DNA of 64,000 nt, taken from positions 90,680 through 154,679 of the forward strand of contig JAEKKJ010000014.1 of the NCBI GenBank assembly GCA_019510435.1. Reading direction: 5' to 3'. The translations under genes and the position numbers were made by a program. This DNA comes from Caulobacterales bacterium (GTDB lineage Bacteria > Pseudomonadota > Alphaproteobacteria > Caulobacterales > Caulobacteraceae). Below the pieces are notes generated by a model. The model searched no databases, was not told the DNA's origin, and was given only the letters and a program-made list of their open reading frames with translations. Positions 35,000 to 43,702 of the stretch are shown here, piece after piece (the stretch's first letter is position 1; the number at the start of each line of letters is the position of its first letter).

Positions 35000-35072
35000 T
35001 TGCGCCAAGGTCTTATGCGAACATCGTTGAACGTGAAAGAGCGCGAACGCGCCAGGTTTCGGAGAACTGAGG

Positions 35073-37076
35073 ATGAGCGAGCAGGCCGCGGCCCCGTCCA
35101 AGGCGAAACCGAAGAAGGGCGGAGGCAAGTCCGCCGCCAAGGCCGCGAAGGCGGAGAGGACGTTCAAGGCGGAGGCGGCTCCGGCCGCGCAGCCCTCCCC
35201 TCCTCCGGAGCCGGCGGCGAAGCCCGCTCCTGAGTCGGCGCCCCAGTCGGCGCCTCAGTCGGCCCCCAAGGCGGCGGCCGGCTTCGACGCCGCCGCCCTC
35301 ACCGCCGAGCAGCGGGCGCAGATCGAACAGCTGTCGATGAACCTGGCCCGCGCGGCCCTCACCGCCCAGGGCGCCATCGCCGAGATGGCCCTGCGGCAGG
35401 CCGACCGCCCCGCGGCGCTCTCGCCGGACCCCTTCCACGTGGCCCCGGCGCTCACCCAGGTGATGGGCCGTCTGGCCGCCCAGCCCGACCGCATGATGCG
35501 GGCCCAGGCCGACCTCTTCTCCCGCTACCTCGACCTCTGGCAGTCCTCCGCCCGCAGGGCCGGCGGCGAGACGGTCGAGCCGGTGGTGACGCCGGCCAAG
35601 GGCGACAAGCGCTTCGCCGACTCCGACTGGTCGGAGAACCCGGTCTTCGACGCCATCAAGCAGTCCTACCTGATCACCGCCAATTGGCTGAACGGCCTGG
35701 TCAGCGACGTGGACGGCGTGGACCCGCTGGAGAAGCGGCGGGTCGAGTTCTTCGTGAAGATGCTGACCGACGCCTTCTCGCCCTCCAACTTCCTGGCCTC
35801 CAACCCGGCCGCGCTCAAGGAATTGATGGCCACCGGCGGCGCCAGCCTGGTCAAGGGCATGGAGAACTTCCAGGCCGACCTGCAGCGCGGCGGCGGCCAG
35901 CTCTCCATCGCCCAGACCGACTACGAGCTCTTCAAGATCGGCGAAAACGTCGCCACCGCGCCCGGCAAGGTGGTGTTCCGCAACGAGATCATCGAGCTCC
36001 TGCAGTTCTCGCCCTCGACGGAGCAGGTGTTCGAGATCCCACTGGTGATCTTCCCGCCGTGGATCAACAAGTTCTACATCCTGGACCTGCGGCCCGAGAA
36101 CTCGATGATCCGCTGGCTGGCCAGCCAGGGCATCACCGTCTTCGTGGCCTCCTGGGTGAACCCCGACGCGCGCCTGGCGACCAAGACCTTCGAAGACTAC
36201 ATGCGCCAGGGCATCTACGAGGGCGTCGCGGCGGCCCTGAAGCAGACCGGCGTCGACCATGTGAACACCGTCGGCTACTGCATCGGCGGCACCCTGCTCT
36301 CGGCCACGCTCGCCCACATGGCGGTCCGCGGCGACACGTCCATCGGCTCGGCCACCTTCTTCGCTGCCCAGCAGGATTTCTCCGAGGCCGGCGACCTGCT
36401 GCTCTTCACCAACGAGGACTGGCTGAAGGAGCTGGAGGCCAAGATGGACGAGGGCGGCGGCGTCCTCTCGGGCCAGACCATGGCCGACACCTTCAACGCC
36501 CTGCGCTCCAACGACCTGATCTGGTCGTTCTTCGTGAACAACTACCTGCTGGGCAAGGAGCCCAAGCCCTTCGACCTGCTGTTCTGGAACTCCGACCAGA
36601 CGCGCATGCCGAAGACCCTGCACACCTACTATCTGCGCAAGTTCTACGGCCAGAACGCCATGGCCAAGGGCGAACTCACCCTGGACGGCGTGCAGATCGA
36701 CCTCAGCAAGGTGAAGGTCCCGGTCTACGTGCAGTCCTCGAAGGAAGACCACATCGCGCCCGCCCGTTCGGTCTACAAGGGCGCGCGGCTGTTCGGCGGC
36801 CCCACCACCTTCACCATGGCGGGCTCGGGCCACATCGCCGGCGTGATCAACGCGCCCGTCGCCCAGAAGTACCAGCACTGGACCAACGACCAGCTGCCGC
36901 CCACGCTCCAGGAATGGCAGGCGCGCGCGGTGGAGCATCCGGGGTCCTGGTGGCCGCACTGGGCGGAGTGGCTGAAGGCGCGCTCCGGCAAGCTGGTCAA
37001 GGCCCGAGACCCGGCCCTGGGCCCGCTGAAGCCCCTGGGCGATGCGCCCGGCGAATATGTGAAGGTGAAGAGCTAG
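35073..37076 (+). CDS. phaC: class I poly(3-hydroxyalkanoate) synthase
   Basis: 667 residues. PhaC polymerises hydroxyacyl-CoA into storage granules. The lipase-like box G-Y-C-I-G holds catalytic Cys403; Asp559 (SSKEDHIAP) and His587 (AGSGHIAG) complete the triad. Length and the absence of a phaE or phaR partner nearby fit class I. The first ~75 residues are an unusual Lys/Ala/Pro-rich extension with repeated APQSAPQSAPK units. phaA, phaB and phasin genes are not in the window. Confidence 0.96.
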   Translation: MSEQAAAPSKAKPKKGGGKSAAKAAKAERTFKAEAAPAAQPSPPPEPAAKPAPESAPQSAPQSAPKAAAGFDAAALTAEQRAQIEQLSMNLARAALTAQGAIAEMALRQADRPAALSPDPFHVAPALTQVMGRLAAQPDRMMRAQADLFSRYLDLWQSSARRAGGETVEPVVTPAKGDKRFADSDWSENPVFDAIKQSYLITANWLNGLVSDVDGVDPLEKRRVEFFVKMLTDAFSPSNFLASNPAALKELMATGGASLVKGMENFQADLQRGGGQLSIAQTDYELFKIGENVATAPGKVVFRNEIIELLQFSPSTEQVFEIPLVIFPPWINKFYILDLRPENSMIRWLASQGITVFVASWVNPDARLATKTFEDYMRQGIYEGVAAALKQTGVDHVNTVGYCIGGTLLSATLAHMAVRGDTSIGSATFFAAQQDFSEAGDLLLFTNEDWLKELEAKMDEGGGVLSGQTMADTFNALRSNDLIWSFFVNNYLLGKEPKPFDLLFWNSDQTRMPKTLHTYYLRKFYGQNAMAKGELTLDGVQIDLSKVKVPVYVQSSKEDHIAPARSVYKGARLFGGPTTFTMAGSGHIAGVINAPVAQKYQHWTNDQLPPTLQEWQARAVEHPGSWWPHWAEWLKARSGKLVKARDPALGPLKPLGDAPGEYVKVKS

Positions 37077-37079
37077 GCG

Positions 37080-37484
37080 GTGGGCGGACGCGCCGGGACC
37101 GTACTGCTGGTCGCAGCGCTTCTGTCTGCTGGGCCCGCGGCGGCGCAGAAGCGCCCTGAGCTCGTCGGTCCCACGCAGCTCGAGATCGACCAGCAAGCGG
37201 GCGATCGCCAGCACATGGCCGATCGCGCCCTCAACGACACCTATCGCAAGCTGATGGCCAAGGCCTCGCCAGCTGGCCGCGAGCGGCTGCGGGCGGCCCA
37301 GCGGGCCTGGATCTCGTTCCGCGACCTCGACTGCGCCGCGCGCGCCGGCTCCCGCACAGGTTCGTTCTATCCGGCCTCCCTGTCCCTCTGCCTGGAGGAC
37401 CTGACCGATCAGCGGACGAAGACCCTCCAGGCCGAGCTCAATTGCGCCGAGGGCGATCTCAGCTGCGGCGGCCTGCTGGACTGA
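37080..37484 (+). CDS. exported DUF1311 / LprI-like lysozyme-inhibitor family protein
   Basis: 134 residues with a signal peptide (cleavage near AAAQK, residue 23) and a DUF1311 domain: LNDTYRKLMAKAS, then the signature AQRAWISFRDLDC. Four Cys residues in the mature part could form two disulfides. Family members are periplasmic; some inhibit lysozyme, most are uncharacterised. The start is a GTG four bases after the phaC stop, so it may be co-transcribed with phaC. Confidence 0.85.
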   Translation: MGGRAGTVLLVAALLSAGPAAAQKRPELVGPTQLEIDQQAGDRQHMADRALNDTYRKLMAKASPAGRERLRAAQRAWISFRDLDCAARAGSRTGSFYPASLSLCLEDLTDQRTKTLQAELNCAEGDLSCGGLLD

Positions 37485-37551
37485 CCGGCCGCAGCGATGG
37501 GGCCCTTGTTCCTTTCCCACGCAGTGGGAGAGGAAGTTACTAATGTTTAAT

Positions 37552-37565
37552 GCAAGCTACCTTGC
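37552..37565. promoter_or_regulatory. small palindrome upstream of padR, possible operator
   Basis: GCAAG-CTAC-CTTGC is a 5-base perfect inverted repeat in the only AT-rich stretch of this intergenic region, 52 bases before the padR GTG. CTTGC recurs once more as ACCTTGCC at about 37576. PadR regulators usually repress their own operon, so an autoregulatory site is expected here; the assignment is tentative. Confidence 0.35.
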
Positions 37566-37616
37566 GTCGCCCAATACCTTGCCGTACTCGATGGCTCGAC
37601 AAGGAGGCGCAAGCCC

Positions 37617-37946
37617 GTGCCGGAAGCCATCGAGATCCAGCTGAAGAAGGGCGCGCTTGAGCTGTGCGTCCTGGCCCTGCTCTCGCACCACGACAGCTAT
37701 GCCTATGAGATCGCCAGCCGCCTGGCCGACGCCATCGGCATGGGCGAAGGCACGATCTATCCGCTGATGCGCCGGCTGCAGGCCGACGGCCTGGTCCAGA
37801 CCTATCTGGTCGAGAGCCCGGCCGGCCCGCCGCGCAAGTACTACCGGCTCTCCGAAGCCGGGAAGAAGAGCTTCGAGAGCCAGAAGGACGCCTGGGCGTC
37901 GTTCTCCGGCTCCGTCGACCAGATCGTGTTTGGAGGGGTCCAATGA
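37617..37946 (+). CDS. PadR family transcriptional regulator
   Basis: 109 residues with a PadR winged helix: ELCVLALLSHHDSYAYEIASRL, GEGTIYPLMRRLQADGLV and YYRLSEAGKK. The GTG at 37617 has AAGGAGG upstream. The stop overlaps the next gene's ATG by four bases. In this gene arrangement (PadR, HAAS/DUF1700, GIN-domain protein) the regulator typically represses its own operon and responds to envelope or antibiotic stress; the inducer here is unknown. Confidence 0.94.
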   Translation: MPEAIEIQLKKGALELCVLALLSHHDSYAYEIASRLADAIGMGEGTIYPLMRRLQADGLVQTYLVESPAGPPRKYYRLSEAGKKSFESQKDAWASFSGSVDQIVFGGVQ

Positions 37947-38503
37947 CACGCGAGGCGTTCCTGGCCCGCCTGCGGGAGGGCCTGCGCGGCCTGCCGCCGC
38001 AGGCGCTGGCCGACATCATCGCCGACTACGAGCAGCACTTCGCCGACGGCGAGGCCGCCGGGCGCAGCGAGGCCGAGGTGGCCGCCGCCCTGGGCGATCC
38101 CGACCGCCTGGCGCGAGAGGTGCGGGCCGAGAGCACCATGACCCGCTGGCGCGAGGAGCGGTCCCCGTCGGCGGCGGGCGCGGCGGTGTTCGCCGTCCTG
38201 GGCCTGGGCGCCATCGACATCCTGTTCCTGCTGCCCCTGCTGATGGGCGTGGCCGGCGTGCTCTTCGGCCTGGCCATCGCCGTGGTGGCCTGCTTCTTCG
38301 CGGGCGCTGTCGTCTTCGCGGCCGGGCCCTTCACCGACCCACCCGGCGGACCGCTGACCGCTGTGCTGGCGGGCATCGGGGTCATGGCCGGCTCGGCGTC
38401 GGGCGGCGCGCTGCTCACCATCGTCGGCATCGGCCTGATGAACGCCCTCGTCTGGTACGGGCGGCTACACTACCGGCTGCTGAAGCCGGCCCTGGAATCT
38501 TAA
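37943..38503 (+). CDS. HAAS/DUF1700 domain membrane protein
   Basis: 186 residues. The N-terminal cytoplasmic HAAS domain (LRGLPPQALADIIADYEQHF, then AALGDPDRLAREV) is followed by about four hydrophobic segments covering residues 75-175. HAAS proteins are predicted to pass signals between PadR regulators and the membrane. It is coupled to padR by a four-base overlap with a GGAGGGG site inside the padR end, and is followed by the GIN gene after 24 bases. Confidence 0.9.
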   Translation: MTREAFLARLREGLRGLPPQALADIIADYEQHFADGEAAGRSEAEVAAALGDPDRLAREVRAESTMTRWREERSPSAAGAAVFAVLGLGAIDILFLLPLLMGVAGVLFGLAIAVVACFFAGAVVFAAGPFTDPPGGPLTAVLAGIGVMAGSASGGALLTIVGIGLMNALVWYGRLHYRLLKPALES

Positions 38504-38527
38504 GAGACAAGCTGGGGAGAGCTGAAC

Positions 38528-39349
38528 ATGATCCGCGTGCTTCTGATGATCGTGATCGCGGGCTTCGTGCTCTCGGTAGGCACCCTGGCGGCGGCCGTGG
38601 CCGTTGGCGGCCCGGAGGTCCTGGCCCGCAGCACCTGGGGCCTGGCCTCCAGCGACTGGGGCGGCCACGAGTGGCGTTGGCGCCATCACCATCGCTGGGG
38701 CGACGAACACGCCGACCGCGGCCCGCAGTCCAGCCGCGTGCTGGCCTGGAGCGGCGCGGACGCGCTCAACGTCGGCTTCCCGGCCGACATCCGCTACGTC
38801 CAGGCCGATGGGCCCGCCACGGTCACGGTCAGCGGGCCGCCCGCGGCGGTGGACCACGTGGTGGTCACGGGCGAGCGCGTCCAGTTCGACGGCTTCACCC
38901 AGCACTGGTGGCCGCACAAGCTGAGCGTGGTGGTGCGTGCGCCCAACATCAGCCGCTTCGACCTCTCCGGCGCCAACGCCCTGACCATCGAGGACTACAA
39001 GCAGGACAAGCTGGCCCTCGACATCTCCGGCGCGGCCGAGGTGCATGCCACCGGCGAGGCCAACACCGTCGAGCTGGAGCTGTCCGGCGCCGGCGATGTG
39101 GACCTCGGCGGCCTGAAGACCAAGAGCGCGGACGTGAAGATCTCCGGCGCCGGCGGCGCGACGATCGCCCCGACCGAGGCGGCCAATCTGGAGATCTCCG
39201 GCATGGGCAACGTGCGGCTGCTGACCCATCCGCCGAAGCTTGAGAGCGCGATCTCGGGCGCCGGCCGCATCCGCCAGCCCGGCGGCGTCACGGCCGCAGC
39301 GCCGACGACGCCCCCGACGCCGCCGCCCGCGCCGGCGCGCAAGACCTGA
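38528..39349 (+). CDS. exported GIN-domain (DUF2807) protein, copy 1
   Basis: 273 residues. A signal peptide or N-terminal anchor is followed by a Trp/His-rich segment (EWRWRHHHRWGDEH) and a DUF2807 GIN beta-helix made of repeated units such as LDISGAAEV and VKISGAGG, ending in a Pro-rich tail. GIN proteins are exported and are often regulated by PadR/HAAS modules. A related gene follows directly downstream, so this is a tandem duplication. The His/Trp cluster could bind metal or membrane; that is speculation. Confidence 0.9.
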   Translation: MIRVLLMIVIAGFVLSVGTLAAAVAVGGPEVLARSTWGLASSDWGGHEWRWRHHHRWGDEHADRGPQSSRVLAWSGADALNVGFPADIRYVQADGPATVTVSGPPAAVDHVVVTGERVQFDGFTQHWWPHKLSVVVRAPNISRFDLSGANALTIEDYKQDKLALDISGAAEVHATGEANTVELELSGAGDVDLGGLKTKSADVKISGAGGATIAPTEAANLEISGMGNVRLLTHPPKLESAISGAGRIRQPGGVTAAAPTTPPTPPPAPARKT

Positions 39350-39422
39350 CACACCACCACGCTCGGCGGATGGCGCTCGTGTCCCGCGCGGTCTACGATC
39401 CCGCCGTCCCCAGGGTCGCCAC

Positions 39423-40199
39423 ATGATCCGCTCGCTCGCAATGATCGCGGCCGCGGGCCTCTTTCTGGCCGTGGTCGCCATATCGACCGCCGTCACGATC
39501 GCAGGTCCTGAGGCGGCGAAGCGCGGCTGGAGTTCGGGATTTTCCGAGTGGGGAAACCACTGGTGGCGGGGACCACCCGGGGTGGGGCGCGGTGTCCAGG
39601 GACCCGCCGGCGACAGCCCGACCACCCGCACCCTCGCGTGGAGCGGCGCGGACCGCCTCGCCGTCGATCTCGACGCAGACGTCCGCTATGTCCAGGCGAG
39701 CGGGCCGGCGAGCGTGACGATCTCCGGGCCAGCAAGGATCGCAAATGGACTGACGGTCCGCGGCGACACGCTGCGCCTGCCGGCTGGACAGCCGCCCGCG
39801 GATTCCAGGGTGACGATCGTTGTCCGGGCGCCAAATATCAGAAGCTTCGATGTGGCCGGCCGAACCGTCCTGACCATCGAGAATCTCAACCAGAAGCGCC
39901 TCGCGCTCGACGTCCAGGACTCCGCCGCCATCATCGCGAGCGGCGATGTCGACGAAATCGATCTCGACCTCAGCAGCAGCGGCGACGCCGACCTTAGCCG
40001 CCTGCAGGCCAGACGGGCGTTCGTTGACGTCGACGGGGCCGGAACCGCCACGATCGCGCCGACAGCGCGCGCCGACCTCGGCATCTCGGGCGCCGGCGAT
40101 ATCCGGCTGCTCACGCGCCCAGCCCGGCTCGTCACCAAGGTCTCAGGCCCCGGGCGGATCCTTCAGGGCGCGCCCGCGCCGGCGCAGCCGGGCGGCTAG
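39423..40199 (+). CDS. exported GIN-domain (DUF2807) protein, copy 2
   Basis: 258 residues, paralog of the preceding gene. The N-termini correspond (MIRSLAMIAAAGLF against MIRVLLMIVIAGFV), and RYVQASGPASVTISGP and GAGDIRLLTRP match the same positions in copy 1. The His-rich patch is missing but Trp residues are kept (EWGNHWWRG). Several repeats are degenerate (DSAAIIASGD in place of ISGAAEV). The base composition is slightly less biased than in copy 1. The gene converges with msrB, sharing three bases. Confidence 0.88.
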   Translation: MIRSLAMIAAAGLFLAVVAISTAVTIAGPEAAKRGWSSGFSEWGNHWWRGPPGVGRGVQGPAGDSPTTRTLAWSGADRLAVDLDADVRYVQASGPASVTISGPARIANGLTVRGDTLRLPAGQPPADSRVTIVVRAPNIRSFDVAGRTVLTIENLNQKRLALDVQDSAAIIASGDVDEIDLDLSSSGDADLSRLQARRAFVDVDGAGTATIAPTARADLGISGAGDIRLLTRPARLVTKVSGPGRILQGAPAPAQPGG

Positions 40200-40693
40200 G
40201 CCGGCAAGAACTTCAGCGCGACCCCGTTGTTGCAGTAGCGCAGGCCGGTCGGCCGGGGGCCGTCGTTGAACACGTGGCCCTGGTGCCCCAGGCACTGGGC
40301 GCAGTGGTATTCGGTGCGGGTCTCGAAGGCGAGCTTGGTGTCGGTCTTGCGCGCCAGGGCGCCCGGGATCGCGTCGTAGAAGCTGGGCCAGCCGGTGCCG
40401 CTCTCGAACTTGGTGTCTGACTTGAACAGCGGCAGGCCGCAGCCCAGGCAGGCGAAGGCCCCCTTGCGGTGCTCGTTCAGCAGCGGGCTGGTGAACGGCC
40501 GCTCGGTGCCCTCATGGCGCAGCACGTCATAGCTGGCCTCCGGCAGGCGCTGGCGCCAGTCGGCGTCGGCCAGCTTGCGGAACGGGGACGCGGCGTAGGG
40601 ATCGGCCGCGCGGGCGAAGGCCAGCGTCGGGGTCGCCCCCACGATCGCGGAGGTCAGGAGGAAACGGCGGCGGTCGAGGGTGAGGTTGCTCAT
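40196..40693 (-). CDS. msrB: Tat-exported peptide-methionine (R)-S-oxide reductase
   Basis: 165 residues. A twin-arginine signal (RRRFLL at 8-13) precedes an MsrB domain. The zinc Cys pairs are C82/C85 and C131/C134; the catalytic Cys154 is in LRYCNNGVALKF, where most MsrB have RYCINSV. It repairs methionine-R-sulfoxide, here in the periplasm. The ATG at 40693 has AGAGGA right upstream. No msrA is adjacent. Confidence 0.94.
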   Translation of the reverse strand: MSNLTLDRRRFLLTSAIVGATPTLAFARAADPYAASPFRKLADADWRQRLPEASYDVLRHEGTERPFTSPLLNEHRKGAFACLGCGLPLFKSDTKFESGTGWPSFYDAIPGALARKTDTKLAFETRTEYHCAQCLGHQGHVFNDGPRPTGLRYCNNGVALKFLPA

Positions 40694-40724
40694 GTCCTCT
40701 AATACGAGCGCCAACGCCCCGCGG

Positions 40725-41705
40725 TTACAAGCCCGCGGCTTCCGGCAGGCCCAGCATCAGGTTGAGGTTCTGCACCGCCGCGCCGGAGGCGCCCTTGCCC
40801 AGGTTGTCCAGCAGGGCCACTAGGCGGGCCTGGGTCCCGGCCGCGTTGCCAAAGACGAACAGCCGCATGCGGTTCGTCCCGTTCAGGGCCTCGGGATCCA
40901 GCGCCTGGACGTAGCCGCCGGCGCCCGCGCGGGCCTTGGCCAGGTCGGCGCACTCGCCGCCGCTCGCGACCTCGACGAAGGCCTCGCCGGCGTAGGCGGC
41001 CGCCAGGGCCACGTGCAGGTCGGCCGGTGACGGCCTGCCCGGCAGCGCCCAGAGCTGCAGCGGAACCTCCACCAGCATCCCCTGGGCGTAGCGGCCCACC
41101 GCGGGCGCGAACACCGGCGGATGCGCGAGGCCTGCGTGGGCCTGCATTTCCGGCAGGTGCTTGTGCGCCAGGCCCATGCCGTAGGCGCGGAAGGCGTCGC
41201 TCGTGCCCGCCGGCGCGGGGGCGTCCTCGAACTCGCCGATCAGCCCCTTCCCGCCCCCGGAGTAGCCGGAGACCGCGTTGACCGTCAGCGGGAAGTCCGC
41301 CGGGATCAGGCCCGCGGCCACCAGCGGCCGCACCAGGCCGATGAAGCCGGTCGGATAGCAGCCGGGATTGGCCACACGCGCGGAGCTGCGGATCGCGTCC
41401 CGTTGCGCCGGCGCCATTTCCGCAAAGCCATAGGCCCAGTCCGGCGCGATCCGGTGGGCCGTGGAGGCGTCGACCACCTTCACCCGGTTGGAGCTGATCA
41501 TGCCCACCGCTTCGCGCGCCGCGTCGTCCGGCAGGCACAGCACCACCGCATCGACGCTGTTCAGCAGTTCGCGCCGCGCGTCGGCGTCCTTGCGCCGGGC
41601 CGGATCGATGGAGACGACCTCCACGCCCTCATGGCGCGCCAGCCGCTCGCGGATCTGCAGGCCCGTGGTGCCCGCCTCGCCGTCGATGAAAACCGTGTGG
41701 GTCAT
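40725..41705 (-). CDS. argC: N-acetyl-gamma-glutamyl-phosphate reductase (short type)
   Basis: 326 residues. It reduces N-acetylglutamyl phosphate to the semialdehyde, the third step of arginine synthesis. The N-terminal [14 protein letters not shown] and the catalytic Cys116 in NPGCYPTG identify the short, type 2 ArgC. The ATG at 41705 fits the family N-terminus. It lies downstream of rplM-rpsI on the same strand but is separated by a terminator and a large inverted repeat, so it is probably expressed separately. Confidence 0.95.
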   Translation of the reverse strand: MTHTVFIDGEAGTTGLQIRERLARHEGVEVVSIDPARRKDADARRELLNSVDAVVLCLPDDAAREAVGMISSNRVKVVDASTAHRIAPDWAYGFAEMAPAQRDAIRSSARVANPGCYPTGFIGLVRPLVAAGLIPADFPLTVNAVSGYSGGGKGLIGEFEDAPAPAGTSDAFRAYGMGLAHKHLPEMQAHAGLAHPPVFAPAVGRYAQGMLVEVPLQLWALPGRPSPADLHVALAAAYAGEAFVEVASGGECADLAKARAGAGGYVQALDPEALNGTNRMRLFVFGNAAGTQARLVALLDNLGKGASGAAVQNLNLMLGLPEAAGL

Positions 41706-41740
41706 GTCGATCCCCAAGTCGGGCCCGCAGCCCGTCAATT

Positions 41741-41820
41741 CAACCGCAGAGACCGCGGAGATACGCAGAGACTGCGGCGGCCGTGGTCCCCTCCGCGCAT
41801 CTCCGCGATCTCTGCGGTTC
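41741..41820. repeat. large imperfect inverted repeat between rpsI and argC
   Basis: The left arm (41741-41770) and the right arm (41791-41820) are about 30 bases each and match with about four mismatches; the core is AACCGCAGAGA-C/T-CGCGGAGAT. The spacer is about 20 bases. Within each arm the motif CGCAGAGA/CGCGGAGA itself repeats. It is too long for a simple terminator and looks like a dispersed palindromic intergenic element; a 14-base piece, CCGCGCATCTCCGC, recurs near 61546. Confidence 0.75.
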
Positions 41821-41824
41821 AAAT

Positions 41825-41855
41825 GAAAAGGGCGCCTCGGTTGCCCGAAGCGCCC
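41825..41855 (-). terminator. Rho-independent terminator of rplM-rpsI
   Basis: On the minus strand GGGCGCTTCGG pairs with CCGAGGCGCCC (one mismatch) around a short loop and is followed by TTTTC. It starts 28 bases after the rpsI stop, as expected for a strong ribosomal-protein operon terminator. Confidence 0.8.
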
Positions 41856-41882
41856 CTCGCAGTAGATCGCTTGTGCGAAGGT

Positions 41883-42368
41883 CTAGCGCTTCGAGAACTG
41901 GAAGCTGCGTCGGGCCTTGGCCTTGCCGTACTTCTTCCGCTCCACGACGCGGGGGTCGCGGGTCAGGAAGCCGTGCGGCTTCAGCACGGCGCGCAGGCCG
42001 GGCTCGTAATAGGTCAGGGCCTTGGCGATGCCGTGGCGCACGGCGCCGGCCTGGCCGGAGAGACCCGAGCCCTCGACCGTGATGTCCACGTCGAACTGGC
42101 CGAGGCGGTCGGCGACCTGCATCGGCTGGGCGATCATCATCCGCAGCACGGGGCGCGCGAAGTAGATCTCCTGGTCGCGGCCGTTGATGGTGATCTTGCC
42201 CTTGCCCGGCTTGATCCAGACCCGGGCGACGGCGTTCTTGCGCTTGCCGGTGGCGTAGGCGCGGCCCTGGGCGTCGATCTTGGGCTCGCGAACGACGGCC
42301 TCTTCCTGGGTGCCCAGGCCCTTCAGGGCGTCGAAGCCGGTGGCCTCGGTCGTGTTGGCTTCGCTCAT
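41883..42368 (-). CDS. rpsI: 30S ribosomal protein S9
   Basis: 161 residues. The S9 domain occupies the C-terminal 130 residues ([17 protein letters not shown], then [20 protein letters not shown] with the conserved basic tail reaching the P site). An N-terminal acidic extension of about 30 residues is typical of alphaproteobacteria. The ATG overlaps the rplM stop by one base (TGATG), so the two are translationally coupled. Confidence 0.98.
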   Translation of the reverse strand: MSEANTTEATGFDALKGLGTQEEAVVREPKIDAQGRAYATGKRKNAVARVWIKPGKGKITINGRDQEIYFARPVLRMMIAQPMQVADRLGQFDVDITVEGSGLSGQAGAVRHGIAKALTYYEPGLRAVLKPHGFLTRDPRVVERKKYGKAKARRSFQFSKR

Positions 42369-42844
42369 CACGCGCTCCGAACGTTCTTGGCGTTCAGGTC
42401 GGCGAACGCGATGGTCTCAGGGTTCTGCGCCTCGTGCGGATGCTCCGGCGCATTGTAGATGCGCAGGTGCGTCAGCTGCTTGCGCGCCAGGGGGCTTTCC
42501 TTGGGCAGCATGCGCTCGACGGCCTTCTGCAGCACGCGCTCGGGGTACTTGCCGCCGAGGATCTGGGCCGGGGTGCGCTGCTTGACGCCGCCCGGGTGGC
42601 CGGTGTGCCAGTAGTAGACCTCGTCCGTGGCTTTCTTGCCGGTGAAGCGCACCTTGTGGGCGTTCACCACCACGACCATGTCGCCGCAGTCCACGTGGGG
42701 GGTGTAGTCGGGCCGATGCTTGCCGCGAAGACGCATGGCGATGAACGAAGCCAGGCGGCCGACCACGGCGTCCTGGGCGTCGATCACGATCCACTTCTTC
42801 TCGACCTCGGCGGGCTTCAGCGAAGCCGTGGTGCTCTTCAGCAT
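42368..42844 (-). CDS. rplM: 50S ribosomal protein L13
   Basis: 158 residues of normal length with the L13 signatures [29 protein letters not shown] and [12 protein letters not shown]. First gene of the rplM-rpsI operon. A sigma-70-like promoter is readable about 60-90 bases upstream. The 3' end overlaps rpsI by one base. Confidence 0.98.
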   Translation of the reverse strand: MLKSTTASLKPAEVEKKWIVIDAQDAVVGRLASFIAMRLRGKHRPDYTPHVDCGDMVVVVNAHKVRFTGKKATDEVYYWHTGHPGGVKQRTPAQILGGKYPERVLQKAVERMLPKESPLARKQLTHLRIYNAPEHPHEAQNPETIAFADLNAKNVRSA

Positions 42845-42904
42845 GAGGGTCGTGTCCGTTGAACCAAGCGGGATCGCGAGTTGCGCCCCCGGTGTGAGGC
42901 GCGG

Positions 42905-42933
42905 GATATGCCCAAAGGCGCGGCCGATGTCAA
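42905..42933 (-). promoter_or_regulatory. sigma-70-type promoter of rplM-rpsI
   Basis: On the minus strand a perfect -35 TTGACA (42933-42928) is followed after exactly 17 bases by CATATC (42910-42905), a partial -10. It would start transcription near 42898, giving a leader of about 53 bases before the rplM ATG. The perfect -35 and spacing are persuasive, the -10 is weak. Confidence 0.6.
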
Positions 42934-43001
42934 CACACCGGGCCGCGCCCTACAGAGCCTAGTATTCTGTTTTAATTCAGCTTTCCAAATACGGTAATAT
43001 G

Positions 43002-43613
43002 CTACCGCGCCTTTTCTTCCGCGAGATAGGCCGCGCTGAAGGTCTTTTTCGCCTCGGCGATGGGCAGGAGGGTCGGGTAGAACTGCACCATGGTGGTGTC
43101 CACCGCCCCGTGCGCCTCGTGGCACTTGTTGCAGTCCGAGGCCTGAGGCAGGGCTGCCGCCGGCCCCTCCCCGGTCCCGAACGGGAAGAACGCCCAGCCG
43201 CTGGCGAAGCGCTTATCCTTCACGTGGGTCTCGCGGCCCATGACCGTGGTGGTCTGGTACTGGCCCGACTTGTTGATCGAGCCCTTGTCCTGCGCGCCGC
43301 GCACCTCCAGCACGAAGACCGCCCCGTCCGGCCAGGTCCCGGTCTTCTGGAACGCCGCATAGGACGCCGGATCCACGAAGACGCTGTCGAACATGTGGTG
43401 GCCCATCATGCTGGCCGGCAGCGGCAGGTACGACATGTCGAGACCGGTCGAGAGATAGATCCAGGTCCGGTAGTCCTTGGGGAACTCCAGCTTGCCGTCG
43501 GCGGTGTAGCGCGCCGCGCCCGGCGCCTGGGCCTGGGACCCGGCCGCGGCCAGGAAGGCGACCGCCACCGCCAGGGCGCCACAGGCCGAGATCGTCAGAA
43601 GTCGCCGTTTCAT
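43002..43613 (-). CDS. exported cytochrome P460 family protein
   Basis: 203 residues. A signal peptide (hydrophobic 11-28, cleavage near AQA) precedes a cytochrome P460 domain (FPKDYRTWIYLSTGL near 44-58, MGHHMFDSVFVDP). A single heme-binding CNKCH is at 161-165 near the C-terminus, as in P460 hemes cross-linked to a Lys. Classical P460 oxidises hydroxylamine or nitric oxide, but most members outside nitrifiers have no known role. The ATG at 43613 is preferred; the frame is open upstream. It is next to a GlxA-type regulator but ends before the rplM promoter. Confidence 0.9.
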   Translation of the reverse strand: MKRRLLTISACGALAVAVAFLAAAGSQAQAPGAARYTADGKLEFPKDYRTWIYLSTGLDMSYLPLPASMMGHHMFDSVFVDPASYAAFQKTGTWPDGAVFVLEVRGAQDKGSINKSGQYQTTTVMGRETHVKDKRFASGWAFFPFGTGEGPAAALPQASDCNKCHEAHGAVDTTMVQFYPTLLPIAEAKKTFSAAYLAEEKAR

Positions 43614-43702
43614 CGTCCACCCCGCTTGAGATCGTGGGCCGATGGTCCGCCCAGCGAAGCTTGGCTGCAAGGACGCGTCCAGGACGATTTCGGACTCGGA
43701 CC

